From positions 1-31,365 of IMG/VR virus record IMGVR_UViG_3300030329_003761: a stretch of 31,365 bases of DNA; one strand, written 5' to 3'. Positions 1 through 5,473 of this stretch are shown here, piece after piece (positions within the stretch are counted from its first letter, which is position 1; every line of letters starts with the position of its first letter). The translations under genes were made by a program, and so were the position numbers. The notes beneath the pieces were generated by a model that did not search any database, was not told the origin of the DNA, and saw nothing but the letters and a program-made list of their open reading frames with translations. Origin of the DNA: a virus.

Positions 1-123
<123 letters not shown>

Positions 124-150
124 TAAAATTCAATCACTGTGTTATATTCA

Positions 151-181
151 AGAGACCCTCACAAAAGGGTCTCTTTTTTTT
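151..181 (+). terminator. Rho-independent terminator after psbA
   Basis: AGAGACCCT (151-159) pairs perfectly with AGGGTCTCT (166-174) around a six-base CACAAA loop, and a run of T follows. It lies 28 bases after the psbA stop and separates psbA from talC. Confidence 0.93.
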
Positions 182-216
182 ATCTTTTTTATAGATACAT
201 TAGTTAAATTATTCTC

Positions 217-870
217 ATGAAAATCTTTTTGGATACTGCTGACACTGAAATTATTAAAAAGCATTTTGCTACAGGATTGATAGATGGTGTGACAACTAAC
301 CCAACTCTGATTAGGAAGAGTGGTAGAGACCCCGAAGAGGTCTACCAGGAACTTGCTGAAGAGGGTGTAAGGGACATTAGTATGGAAGTAGTAGGAAACA
401 GTGAAACAATGACCTCTGAGGGTCTTAGACTTGCTGCTAAGTTCCAAGAAGTAGCAACTATCAAGGTTCCTTGTTCACCCGATGGTCTTCTTACTTGTGC
501 TCATCTATCAAGGGATAATATTAAGGTCAATGTTACATTAATTTTTGATGCTGCACAGGCAATACTTGCTGCCAAGGCAGGTGCTACATATGTTTCACCA
601 TTTGTAGGAAGACTTGACGATAACTCGGTGAATGGGTTAGATGTAATAAAAGATATTCATGATATCTATCAAACTCATTGGGTTAAGACTCAAATTCTTT
701 CTGCTTCTATTCGAGGAGTGAAAGCAGTATCTACATCATTTGCTCTCGGTGCTCAAGTAGTTACAATGCCACCATCAGTATTTGAGAAGATGTATAATCA
801 TGTTCTTACTGATAAAGGATTGCAATTATTTGATGCAGACTGGGCTTCTGTAGTATCTAATACTAAATAA
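217..870 (+). CDS. talC: Transaldolase, small TalC/fructose-6-phosphate aldolase type
   Basis: This 217-residue protein has the length of the short TalC/FSA family rather than host TalB transaldolase. Family signatures are FLDTADTEII at the N-terminus, DGVTTNPTLI at about 23-32, ATIKVPCSPDGL at about 80-91 (the IKVP lysine sits where FSA/TalC enzymes form the Schiff base), KVNVTLIF at about 103-110 and YVSPFVGRLDD at about 125-135. The enzyme moves a three-carbon unit between sugar phosphates in the non-oxidative pentose phosphate pathway. In cyanophages talC is a hallmark auxiliary metabolic gene thought to support NADPH and ribose supply for phage nucleotides. It lies just after psbA and just before glutaredoxin. 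I see no strong ribosome binding site before the ATG at 217. The TAA stop lies within a CTAAATAA motif. Confidence 0.95.
   Translation: MKIFLDTADTEIIKKHFATGLIDGVTTNPTLIRKSGRDPEEVYQELAEEGVRDISMEVVGNSETMTSEGLRLAAKFQEVATIKVPCSPDGLLTCAHLSRDNIKVNVTLIFDAAQAILAAKAGATYVSPFVGRLDDNSVNGLDVIKDIHDIYQTHWVKTQILSASIRGVKAVSTSFALGAQVVTMPPSVFEKMYNHVLTDKGLQLFDADWASVVSNTK
863..869 (+). promoter_or_regulatory. Candidate late promoter CTAAATA
   Basis: CTAAATA overlaps the talC stop codon and lies 18 bases before the glutaredoxin ATG. This is the cyanophage version of the T4 late -10 element TATAAATA. The motif is short and the region AT-rich, so chance is possible, but the same placement recurs at several junctions in this window. 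Confidence 0.4.
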
Positions 871-887
871 ATTTTTAAATAGACAAC

Positions 888-1124
888 ATGAATTTCACGG
901 TTTATTCTAAAGATGGATGCCCTTTCTGCACAAAAGTAGTTCAAGTGCTACATTTAGCAAAGTTAAACCATGTTGTATATAAACTTGGTGAACACTTTGA
1001 GAGAGATGCATTTTATGGTCAGTTTGGTAATGGATCTACATTTCCTCAAGTAGTTCTCAACGGAACTAATCTTGGTGGATGTACAGAAACAGTTCAGTAC
1101 TTAAAGGAAAACAAATTAGTCTAA
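888..1124 (+). CDS. nrdC: Glutaredoxin
   Basis: This 78-residue protein is the size of a minimal glutaredoxin. It has the N-terminal strand FTVYSKDGCPFC with a CPFC redox centre (residues 11-14), a TFPQVVLNG segment with the cis-proline at about 52-53, and the GGCTETVQYLKE glutathione-binding end. Glutaredoxin supplies electrons to ribonucleotide reductase, so the likely role is dNTP supply during replication; T4 nrdC is the analogous gene. The stop TAA at 1122-1124 shares its last base with the next ATG, implying coupled translation. A CTAAATA motif lies 18 bases upstream. The assignment is firm; the nrdC symbol follows cyanophage practice. Confidence 0.9.
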   Translation: MNFTVYSKDGCPFCTKVVQVLHLAKLNHVVYKLGEHFERDAFYGQFGNGSTFPQVVLNGTNLGGCTETVQYLKENKLV

Positions 1125-1483
1125 TGAAAGACGACTTTGAAAATGTATATGATATGATAGAACATGCAATAGAATTTGCGTTTGTAGGTAAAATGCAACT
1201 TAAGTTCTATGAGTTTCTAAAGTATCGGAAGACCACGAAAGCAGAGGTCGATGCTTTCCTTCGGAGTTCTACTGCAAAAGAACTTGCTGATGAAGTATTA
1301 GAACTACAAGAGTATGTTAAAGGAGGTAAAGACAACATACATCAACAATTGCGTGAGGCATATGGTCATATACCTAAACCTCAAGCAAGAAAAATAAAAG
1401 CATACTTGGGAGGCATCCTTGAAGATGCAGTGAGGTATAGTAATGACCGAAAGCCAGGAAGGAGAAAAAAGAACTCTAAATAA
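1124..1483 (+). CDS. Conserved cyanophage protein of unknown function, 119 aa
   Basis: I place the start at ATG 1124, which forms a TAATG overlap with the glutaredoxin stop. The frame is open back to 1079, but that start would run 46 bases into nrdC. The protein begins MKDDFENVYDMIEHAIEFAF, is helical by composition and has a very basic end (RKPGRRKKNSK) that could bind nucleic acid. I recognise no catalytic motif. Its tight coupling to nrdC suggests expression with the nucleotide-metabolism genes. The TAA stop lies within a CTAAATAAA motif. The reading frame is secure; the function is unknown. Confidence 0.75.
   Translation: MKDDFENVYDMIEHAIEFAFVGKMQLKFYEFLKYRKTTKAEVDAFLRSSTAKELADEVLELQEYVKGGKDNIHQQLREAYGHIPKPQARKIKAYLGGILEDAVRYSNDRKPGRRKKNSK
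1476..1482 (+). promoter_or_regulatory. Candidate late promoter CTAAATA
   Basis: CTAAATA overlaps the stop of the 119-aa gene, 14 bases before the ATG of the 49-aa gene. A T4-type start site would fall only a few bases before that ATG, giving a very short leader. Confidence 0.35.
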
Positions 1484-1496
1484 AGACAAACCCGAA

Positions 1497-1646
1497 ATGA
1501 ATCGGGGAGTAGAACTATTATTAAGAAACAGGAGAAGAACTGAAAAACCTAAAACCTTTCAAGTAAAGTTTGGAAAACTAATTGCTTTATGGAATAGAGA
1601 AATTATTTTTCACTTTAATTTTTACTTGGACATTAGAAAAAAATAA
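1497..1646 (+). CDS. Small conserved basic protein, 49 aa
   Basis: The open frame extends upstream to 1443, but ATG 1497 is the better start because it lies beyond the end of the preceding gene. The product begins MNRGVELLLRNRRRTEKPKT, continues with an aromatic-rich segment (FGKLIALWNREIIFHFNFYL) and ends DIRKK. Arg/Lys-rich ends around a hydrophobic, aromatic core would suit a small nucleic-acid-binding or membrane-surface protein, but this is a guess. It has no recognised domain. A stop-rich 18-base gap and a strong ribosome binding site for the next gene follow. Confidence 0.6.
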   Translation: MNRGVELLLRNRRRTEKPKTFQVKFGKLIALWNREIIFHFNFYLDIRKK

Positions 1647-1664
1647 AACTCTTGGAGGAGTATT

Positions 1665-1901
1665 ATGGAACAGACCATAGTAACATTGACACTTATGACA
1701 TTAGTGTCTATTCTTGCATTATTAGTAGGAGGTATGATAGGATGGATGGCAAGACAACATTCATATGAAACTACACCTCAGTATGCATACACTCATCCAG
1801 AAATGTATGATGAAAATGGTAACCTTGTTCCCGATGAAATTTTAGCAGTACGTTTTGAAAACAATTATGACACAAACACCGAAAACGAAGAGGAAGAGTA
1901 G
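1665..1901 (+). CDS. Small single-pass membrane protein, 78 aa
   Basis: Residues about 4-28 (IVTLTLMTLVSILALLVGGMIG, then WMARQ) form one clear membrane helix with a short N-terminus in front. The rest is polar and ends in an acidic run, ENEEEE. A strong ribosome binding site, GGAGGAG at 1654-1660, precedes the ATG by four bases. The 3' end overlaps the next gene by 35 bases in another frame. Small membrane proteins of this kind are common in T4-like cyanophages without known function. Topology suggests N-terminus out and acidic tail in the cytoplasm, but the evidence is weak. Confidence 0.75.
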   Translation: MEQTIVTLTLMTLVSILALLVGGMIGWMARQHSYETTPQYAYTHPEMYDENGNLVPDEILAVRFENNYDTNTENEEEE

Positions 1902-2388
1902 CACTGTTGTAGCAAAAACTCCTAGAAAGAGAGCTTCTAAACCAGCACTTCCACCTAATCCATTTGTTCATGAGATTTTAGAGTATGTTTCTAAACAGAA
2001 ATCTAAAATTGCAAAGGTAGAAGCACTCAAAGAGTATCGTAATGATGCATTAGTTTCTATTCTTATATGGAACTTTGATGAGACAGTTGTTTCTATGATT
2101 CCAGAAGGAGATGTTCCTTTTACACCTAATGAGAGTCCATTGGGAACCGATCATACTTCTCTTCGTAGAGAAGGAAAGAATCTATATCATTTTGTGAAAG
2201 GTGGTAATGATACTCTGAATGGTATTAGACGTGAAACTATGTTCATTCAGATGCTTGAAGGACTTCATCCTGATGAAGCAAGAATTGTAATTCTTACAAA
2301 AGATAAGAAATTATCTGATGAGTATTCAATTTCATATGAACAGGTTAAGGAGGCATATCCAGATATTAATTGGGGTGGTAGGTCATGA
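1867..2388 (+). CDS. Conserved cyanophage protein of unknown function, 173 aa
   Basis: I chose ATG 1867; a TTG at 1855 would add four residues. The N-terminus is basic and low-complexity (TPKTKRKSSTVVAKTPRKRASKPA). A folded part follows with YVSKQKSKIAKVEALKEYR, the acidic stretch IWNFDETVVSMIPEGDVPF and a C-terminal helical segment ending INWGGRS. The middle resembles uncharacterised cyanophage proteins that I can place by style but not by function. The gene overlaps its upstream neighbour by 35 bases and the next by four (ATGA). It therefore belongs to a coupled series running to purN. Confidence 0.7.
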   Translation: MTQTPKTKRKSSTVVAKTPRKRASKPALPPNPFVHEILEYVSKQKSKIAKVEALKEYRNDALVSILIWNFDETVVSMIPEGDVPFTPNESPLGTDHTSLRREGKNLYHFVKGGNDTLNGIRRETMFIQMLEGLHPDEARIVILTKDKKLSDEYSISYEQVKEAYPDINWGGRS

Positions 2389-2732
2389 CTACTAAAGTAG
2401 AGAAGGAGGAAAAATTGGCTGAACCACCTAAGAAACCAGAACCTAAATTTGATCCATCAGATTATTGTTGTGAGATTCTCCAAGAGAAAACAACTCTGGA
2501 GAAATCAAATGATAGGAAACTTCCTAGAGATGCATTTAATGTAACTTATATTGTTGAGGGTGAGACACGTTTAGATGTTACTCGTTCAGGTAAGATGGTA
2601 AATGTGTTTGATATGTATTGTGATAGGTACGGTAAAGGTTCGGTTCAGAAAATTGATTATGGTTATGGTACGGTAAACCCTAGTCAGTATGGTTATAAAC
2701 CACCATCTAAGAAGGTGAAAAAAAGAAAATGA
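2385..2732 (+). CDS. Conserved protein of unknown function, 115 aa
   Basis: The ATG overlaps the previous stop as ATGA and the stop overlaps the next start the same way, so translation is coupled on both sides. The product has a charged, Pro/Lys-rich N-terminus (KEEKLAEPPKKPEPKFDPSD), a central region with YCCEILQEK and MYCDRYGKG, and a very basic end (PPSKKVKKRK). Cysteines occur at two places (CC near residue 28 and C near residue 79), too few for an obvious zinc finger. No family is recognised. Confidence 0.7.
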   Translation: MTTKVEKEEKLAEPPKKPEPKFDPSDYCCEILQEKTTLEKSNDRKLPRDAFNVTYIVEGETRLDVTRSGKMVNVFDMYCDRYGKGSVQKIDYGYGTVNPSQYGYKPPSKKVKKRK

Positions 2733-2971
2733 GCGACGAACTTCGGGATCAAATTAATGATATCATTGAAGGTGAGATTCAGAATGGCATCAATGATTAC
2801 ATAGAACAACAAGGAAAAGGTTTTAAAGGACAGGAATTAAAAGTTAATGTATCACAGGATGAAATTGATAAGATTATAAAGGAATATAAGAGAATAAAAA
2901 AACAAGAAAGATCTAATTTATCTCAAGTAAAGAAGATGGGATTGACTGATAATGATGGGAAACCCTTATGA
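2729..2971 (+). CDS. Small charged helical protein of unknown function, 80 aa
   Basis: The gene starts and stops in ATGA overlaps with its neighbours. It is rich in Glu, Lys and Ile and predicted largely helical, with a basic patch (IIKEYKRIKKQERSN) and a polar end (MGLTDNDGKPL). I recognise no domain. The overlaps and lack of independent signals imply stoichiometric expression with the surrounding unknown genes. Confidence 0.65.
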   Translation: MSDELRDQINDIIEGEIQNGINDYIEQQGKGFKGQELKVNVSQDEIDKIIKEYKRIKKQERSNLSQVKKMGLTDNDGKPL

Positions 2972-3231
2972 GTGAAAAGATTGATACTCAAGGAATGAGT
3001 GGACCCTCAACTAAAGGATGTAAGGATAACGTTTTTCCAAAGGATGTTAATGGTAATCCCATTTATCCACCGTTCAATCCCACACCATTACCTTTGATTG
3101 AACCTCAACTTAAGCAAGAACTCAAAGAATTAATCAATGAGGTTCTTGATGAAAGGGAATATCAAAAGAAACTTAACGGTCCTTATGATGTACCTGAATA
3201 CACTTATCGTTTAGACGAGTTACAAGAATGA
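2968..3231 (+). CDS. Small Pro-rich protein of unknown function, 87 aa
   Basis: The ATG overlaps the upstream stop and the stop overlaps the purN start, both as ATGA. The first half is Gly/Pro/Asn-rich (FPKDVNGNPIYPPFNPTPLP) and looks extended; the second half is a charged helix (LKQELKELINEVLDEREYQK). This layout suggests a flexible linker joined to a short oligomerising helix, but no family is recognised. Coupling to purN suggests co-expression rather than shared function. Confidence 0.65.
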   Translation: MSEKIDTQGMSGPSTKGCKDNVFPKDVNGNPIYPPFNPTPLPLIEPQLKQELKELINEVLDEREYQKKLNGPYDVPEYTYRLDELQE

Positions 3232-3773
3232 GATTAGGAGTTATGTGTTCTGGTAACGGAACAAACTTCGAGAACATCGTCAACAATTGCACTGAGCATG
3301 AAGTTGTCTTGATGGTTCATAACAAAAAGAACTGTGGTGCTGTAGAAAGGGCAGAGAGATTGGGTATCCCACATGTTCGTCTTAAAACTAAACAAGATGA
3401 TGAGAGAATTGAACTATTTAAAGTATGGAGAGTGGATTATATTATCCTTGCAGGATATATGAGAATACTATCTCCAAAATTTATTGATGCTTTTCCAAAT
3501 AAAATTATAAATATTCATCCATCTCTTCTACCAAAGTTTAAAGGATTGAATGCTGTTGAACAAGCTTTGGAAAGTGGAGATAAAACTACTGGATGCACGG
3601 TTCATTATGTAACAGAAGAGTTGGATTCTGGTGCTATAATAGATCAATCGGTAGTTCCAATTTGTTTTGATGATAATGTTGAAACGTTAACTCATAGAGT
3701 TCAGCAAGCAGAGCACCGTCTTTTACCCTTAGTAATTAATAACCTAGAGGAAAGTTATGCCATTAAGCACTAA
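3228..3773 (+). CDS. purN: Phosphoribosylglycinamide formyltransferase (GAR transformylase)
   Basis: This 181-residue protein transfers a formyl group from 10-formyl-tetrahydrofolate to GAR in purine synthesis. The phosphate-binding loop is MCSGNGTNFENIV at about 6-18. The catalytic Asn and His lie in NIHPSLLPKFKG at about 97-108, and the catalytic Asp in TEELDSGAIIDQ at about 133-144. Length is slightly below the bacterial norm of about 190-215. The gene overlaps the previous ORF by four bases and the next by 17. purN is a common cyanophage auxiliary gene; with thyX and glutaredoxin it points to raised nucleotide production during infection. Confidence 0.93.
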   Translation: MRLGVMCSGNGTNFENIVNNCTEHEVVLMVHNKKNCGAVERAERLGIPHVRLKTKQDDERIELFKVWRVDYIILAGYMRILSPKFIDAFPNKIINIHPSLLPKFKGLNAVEQALESGDKTTGCTVHYVTEELDSGAIIDQSVVPICFDDNVETLTHRVQQAEHRLLPLVINNLEESYAIKH

Positions 3774-3942
3774 TTATCGTAATAAAATTATTGACATATG
3801 TTGTCGCATGATTTCAACGGATGGTGAGGTTGAATTATCTGAGAGAATATGGATGAATAAATTGTGTGAGCATAACCATCATGCAAAAGAACTTGTAGGT
3901 TCTTTACTATGTCCAGATCTTGTAGAAGACATGGATGTGTAG
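3757..3942 (+). CDS. Small conserved protein of unknown function, 61 aa
   Basis: The gene overlaps the purN 3' end by 17 bases, and AGAGGAAAG just before its ATG is a reasonable ribosome binding site inside purN. The product has a CCRMISTDGEVELSERIW segment, a helix with His/Cys residues (LCEHNHHAKEL) and an acidic end. The DGEVELSER stretch resembles the TerB-like pattern of a helix followed by DGxxxxxE, but the protein is too short to assign to that family. It is the last gene before an RNA-rich gap. Confidence 0.65.
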   Translation: MPLSTNYRNKIIDICCRMISTDGEVELSERIWMNKLCEHNHHAKELVGSLLCPDLVEDMDV

Positions 3943-3968
3943 TTTTGTATCAGATAATACACATTTAC

Positions 3969-3997
3969 TTGCATATATAGTATACATGTGTTAATAT
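3969..3997 (+). promoter_or_regulatory. Sigma70-like promoter for the riboswitch/DUF4278 unit
   Basis: TTGCAT (3969-3974) and TAATAT (3992-3997) are separated by exactly 17 bases, a good fit to a host vegetative promoter. Transcription would begin near 4004, immediately before the first strand of the first aptamer at 4006. That placement is what supports an otherwise ordinary match in AT-rich sequence. Confidence 0.5.
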
Positions 3998-4005
3998 GCA
4001 CATAT

Positions 4006-4050
4006 CGTTCAACCTCATAGGAGGTCGCAAGTAAGCCGACTCGGAACGGG
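4006..4050 (+). ncRNA. Glutamine-type riboswitch aptamer, copy 1 (glnA/Downstream-peptide class)
   Basis: CGTTC (4006-4010) pairs with GAACG (4044-4048) as the closing stem. Inside it ACCTC pairs with GAGGT around ATAG, and the conserved CGCAAGTA element at 4025-4032 follows, then AGCCGAC. This arrangement matches the glutamine-binding glnA and Downstream-peptide (glutamine-II) RNA motifs known from marine cyanobacteria and their phages. The Downstream-peptide form sits before short protein genes, as here. Class assignment is from memory of the consensus; I cannot distinguish the two subclasses firmly. Confidence 0.72.
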
Positions 4051-4052
4051 TT

Positions 4053-4098
4053 CGTTCATCCTCTTCGGAGGACGCAAAAGCCGACTGAAGGAACGGGG
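4053..4098 (+). ncRNA. Glutamine-type riboswitch aptamer, copy 2 (divergent)
   Basis: A second copy follows after four bases. CGTTC (4053-4057) pairs with GAACG (4091-4095), and TCCTC pairs with GAGGA around TTCG. The conserved loop reads CGCAAAAGCC instead of CGCAAGTAAGCC, so it lacks the GT dinucleotide seen in copy 1. GGGG at 4095-4098 is followed by CCC at 4106-4108, which could form a further short helix near the ribosome binding site at 4118-4121. Confidence 0.65.
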
Positions 4099-4128
4099 CA
4101 AAAATCCCTACTACTTTGGAGAAAGCCA

Positions 4129-4272
4129 ATGGCAAAAGTCACTTATCGTGGAGTCGAGTATGACTCTGCAGAGTACAACAAAAAAGTACTCGAAGAAGCA
4201 GCTCAGCACAGAAACCATGATCTTATGTATCGTGGAATCAAGGTAGAACGCAAGTTCGCATCTAAGAGTTGA
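4129..4272 (+). CDS. DUF4278-like small protein, 47 aa
   Basis: The product starts MAKVTYRGVEYDSAEYNK and ends KVERKFASKS. It carries two short repeats, TYRGVEY and MYRGIKV, typical of the cyanobacterial DUF4278 family of small proteins. A ribosome binding site GGAG (4118-4121) lies seven bases before the ATG. Two glutamine-type aptamers precede the gene and a strong terminator follows, so it is a self-contained single-gene unit. The context suggests glutamine-dependent control, and the protein may act on nitrogen metabolism, for example like a small glutamine synthetase regulator, but that role is inference. The family has no established biochemical function that I know. Confidence 0.85.
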   Translation: MAKVTYRGVEYDSAEYNKKVLEEAAQHRNHDLMYRGIKVERKFASKS

Positions 4273-4293
4273 GCATAACCTTACTTGGTTGGA

Positions 4294-4322
4294 AGAGGAG
4301 TGGTTGACACTCCTCTTTTTTT
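4294..4322 (+). terminator. Rho-independent terminator after the DUF4278 gene
   Basis: AGAGGAGTG (4294-4302) pairs perfectly with CACTCCTCT (4308-4316) around the loop GTTGA, followed by six T. It lies 21 bases after the stop and closes the riboswitch unit. Confidence 0.95.
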
Positions 4323-4500
4323 ATGCCATAATACTTTTGTTGAGTTGACGAACCCAACACGGGAGTGACTGAATAAACTTGCTGGCATAAGGCTAGTTAA
4401 GGTGATGAGACACAGGTGGTGCTGCACCTTGAAAAGGTGAATCGACTTACCAGTCGGGTCTCAGACAGTGAGGTAAAAATCTACTAATGTAGCAATGCCC
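4321..4500 (+). ncRNA. Unassigned structured RNA region before tRNA-Asn
   Basis: This stretch has no credible gene but is dense in complementary segments. TGAGAC (4406-4411) pairs with GTCTCA (4458-4463). Within that, CGACT/AGTCG forms a hairpin at 4443-4456, and AGGTG/CACCT at 4414-4429 competes with CACCTT/AAGGTG at 4425-4439. Other pairs are GTTG-GTT with AAC-CAAC at 4339-4358, TTATGCC (4321-4327) with GGCATAA (4384-4390), and CTAC/GTAG at 4481-4492. It could be a processed small RNA, a tRNA leader or one of the riboswitch-like motifs (manA, wcaG) reported from cyanophages. I cannot assign it. The remaining bases 4501-4543 are C-rich and show nothing clear. Confidence 0.55.
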
Positions 4501-4543
4501 CTTACTTGTTGGTATACATTAATCCAACCTCCCACCCCCACAT

Positions 4544-4616
4544 TCCCCTGTAGCTCAGTTGGTAGAGCAGGTGACTGTTAATCACCCTGTCACTGGTTCG
4601 AGTCCAGTCGGGGGAG
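4544..4616 (+). tRNA. tRNA-Asn (anticodon GTT)
   Basis: All arms are present: acceptor TCCCCTG with CGGGGGA, D arm GCTC/GAGC, anticodon stem GGTGA/TCACC with loop CTGTTAA (anticodon GTT at 4577-4579), variable loop CTGTC, and T arm ACTGG-TTCGAGT-CCAGT. Discriminator base 4616 is G, as expected for Asn, and CCA is not encoded. Phage tRNAs of this kind may adjust decoding to the AT-rich phage genes. Confidence 0.96.
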
Positions 4617-4619
4617 TAT

Positions 4620-4626
4620 CTAAATA
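4620..4626 (+). promoter_or_regulatory. Candidate late promoter CTAAATA
   Basis: CTAAATA begins four bases after the tRNA and directly abuts the ATG at 4627. A transcript starting at the usual distance would begin inside the gene and could use only the in-frame ATG at 4639. Confidence 0.35.
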
Positions 4627-4809
4627 ATGAGAAAACTTATGGAAAAAGAAAGACTTAAACTCATTGTTAGAAATCTAAAGCAACTTGTGGATGCTTTAGA
4701 ATCTGAAGTTTATTCTGATGTTGATGCTTACAGAAATTCACATGCATTCTCTTCCCCCGATACTTCTTATGACGAAATGTATGACGACGATGATGGATAC
4801 GCAGATTAA
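4627..4809 (+). CDS. Small acidic protein of unknown function, 60 aa
   Basis: The gene starts ten bases after the tRNA 3' end. A second in-frame ATG at 4639 gives a 56-residue version, and neither start has a separate good ribosome binding site; the purine-rich GGGGGAG before 4627 is the tRNA 3' end itself. The first half is a basic helix (KERLKLIVRNLKQLVDALES); the second is acidic and Tyr-rich (SYDEMYDDDDGYAD). No domain is recognised. The stop overlaps the thyX ATG by one base (TAATG), suggesting coupled translation with thyX. Confidence 0.7.
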   Translation: MRKLMEKERLKLIVRNLKQLVDALESEVYSDVDAYRNSHAFSSPDTSYDEMYDDDDGYAD

Positions 4810-5447
4810 TGAATAAGGATATTAATTTAATCAGTGTCACTCCTGATGCTGAAAAACACATGGCATATGTTGCTCGTGTTAGTAATCCTAAGAACCAAGA
4901 CAATGAAAAGTTTGCTGGTCTTCTTAAGTATTGTATCCAGCACGGACACTGGAGTGTCTTTGAGCAAGCATTCATGACTCTTGAGATCAATACTACAAGA
5001 GGAATTGCTGCACAGATTTTAAGGCATAGAAGTTTTACATATCAAGAGTTTAGTCAGAGGTATGCTGATAGTAATCTTCTAGGTGATATTGAATTACCTG
5101 AACTTCGTAGACAAGATAGTAAGAATAGACAGAATAGTATTGATGATTTAGAACCAGAGATGGTTGATAAGTTTAATAGACAGATGAATACTCTATTCAG
5201 TTCTGCTTTTGGTTTGTATAATCAGATGTTAGAAGCAGGTGTTGCAAAGGAATGTGCAAGGTTTGTTCTTCCACTTGCTACACCAACTAGAATTTATATG
5301 ACAGGTTCTTGTCGTTCATGGATACATTATATCAATCTACGTTCTGCACACGGAACTCAGAAAGAACATATGGATATTGCTAATTCTTGTAAGAAGGTTT
5401 TTGTAGAGCAATTCCCTTCTGTGTCTGAAGCCCTTGAGTGGGACTAA
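4809..5447 (+). CDS. thyX: Flavin-dependent thymidylate synthase
   Basis: This 212-residue protein makes dTMP from dUMP using FAD, NADPH and methylene-tetrahydrofolate. The ThyX signature RHRx7S is present as RHRSFTYQEFS at residues 72-82. Other family features are the HGHWSVFEQ segment at about 45-53 (FAD/dUMP contacts) and ECARFVLPLATPTR followed by WIHYINLR in the C-terminal half. Length is usual for the family. ThyX rather than ThyA is typical of cyanobacteria and cyanophages. The gene is coupled to the small ORF upstream, and its stop lies within a CTAAATAA motif. With purN and glutaredoxin it supports phage DNA synthesis. Confidence 0.96.
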   Translation: MNKDINLISVTPDAEKHMAYVARVSNPKNQDNEKFAGLLKYCIQHGHWSVFEQAFMTLEINTTRGIAAQILRHRSFTYQEFSQRYADSNLLGDIELPELRRQDSKNRQNSIDDLEPEMVDKFNRQMNTLFSSAFGLYNQMLEAGVAKECARFVLPLATPTRIYMTGSCRSWIHYINLRSAHGTQKEHMDIANSCKKVFVEQFPSVSEALEWD

Positions 5448-5450
5448 ATA
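5444..5450 (+). promoter_or_regulatory. Candidate late promoter CTAAATA
   Basis: CTAAATA contains the thyX stop codon and lies 23 bases before the ATG at 5474. The spacing suits a T4-type late start with a leader of about a dozen bases. Confidence 0.45.
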
Positions 5451-5473
5451 ATCTTAAACCTTATTTTATTAAT

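Noticed and set aside
148-447. Minus-strand open frame across the start of talC
   Set aside because: It runs antisense through the psbA terminator and the conserved talC N-terminus, with no sign of a protein family.
1079-1123. Upstream start for the 119-aa gene at 1079
   Set aside because: It would overlap the glutaredoxin gene by 46 bases. ATG 1124 gives the usual TAATG junction and a typical N-terminus.
4405-4440. An 11-codon open frame (ATGAGACACAGG...) inside the structured RNA region
   Set aside because: It has no ribosome binding site, its composition is odd (Arg, Trp, Cys), and the stretch is better explained by paired RNA segments.
4321-4543. Group I intron or tmRNA in the gap before the tRNA
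   Set aside because: I found no group I core sequences, the tRNA is intact, and there is no tRNA-Ala-like pair of ends or tag-coding frame.
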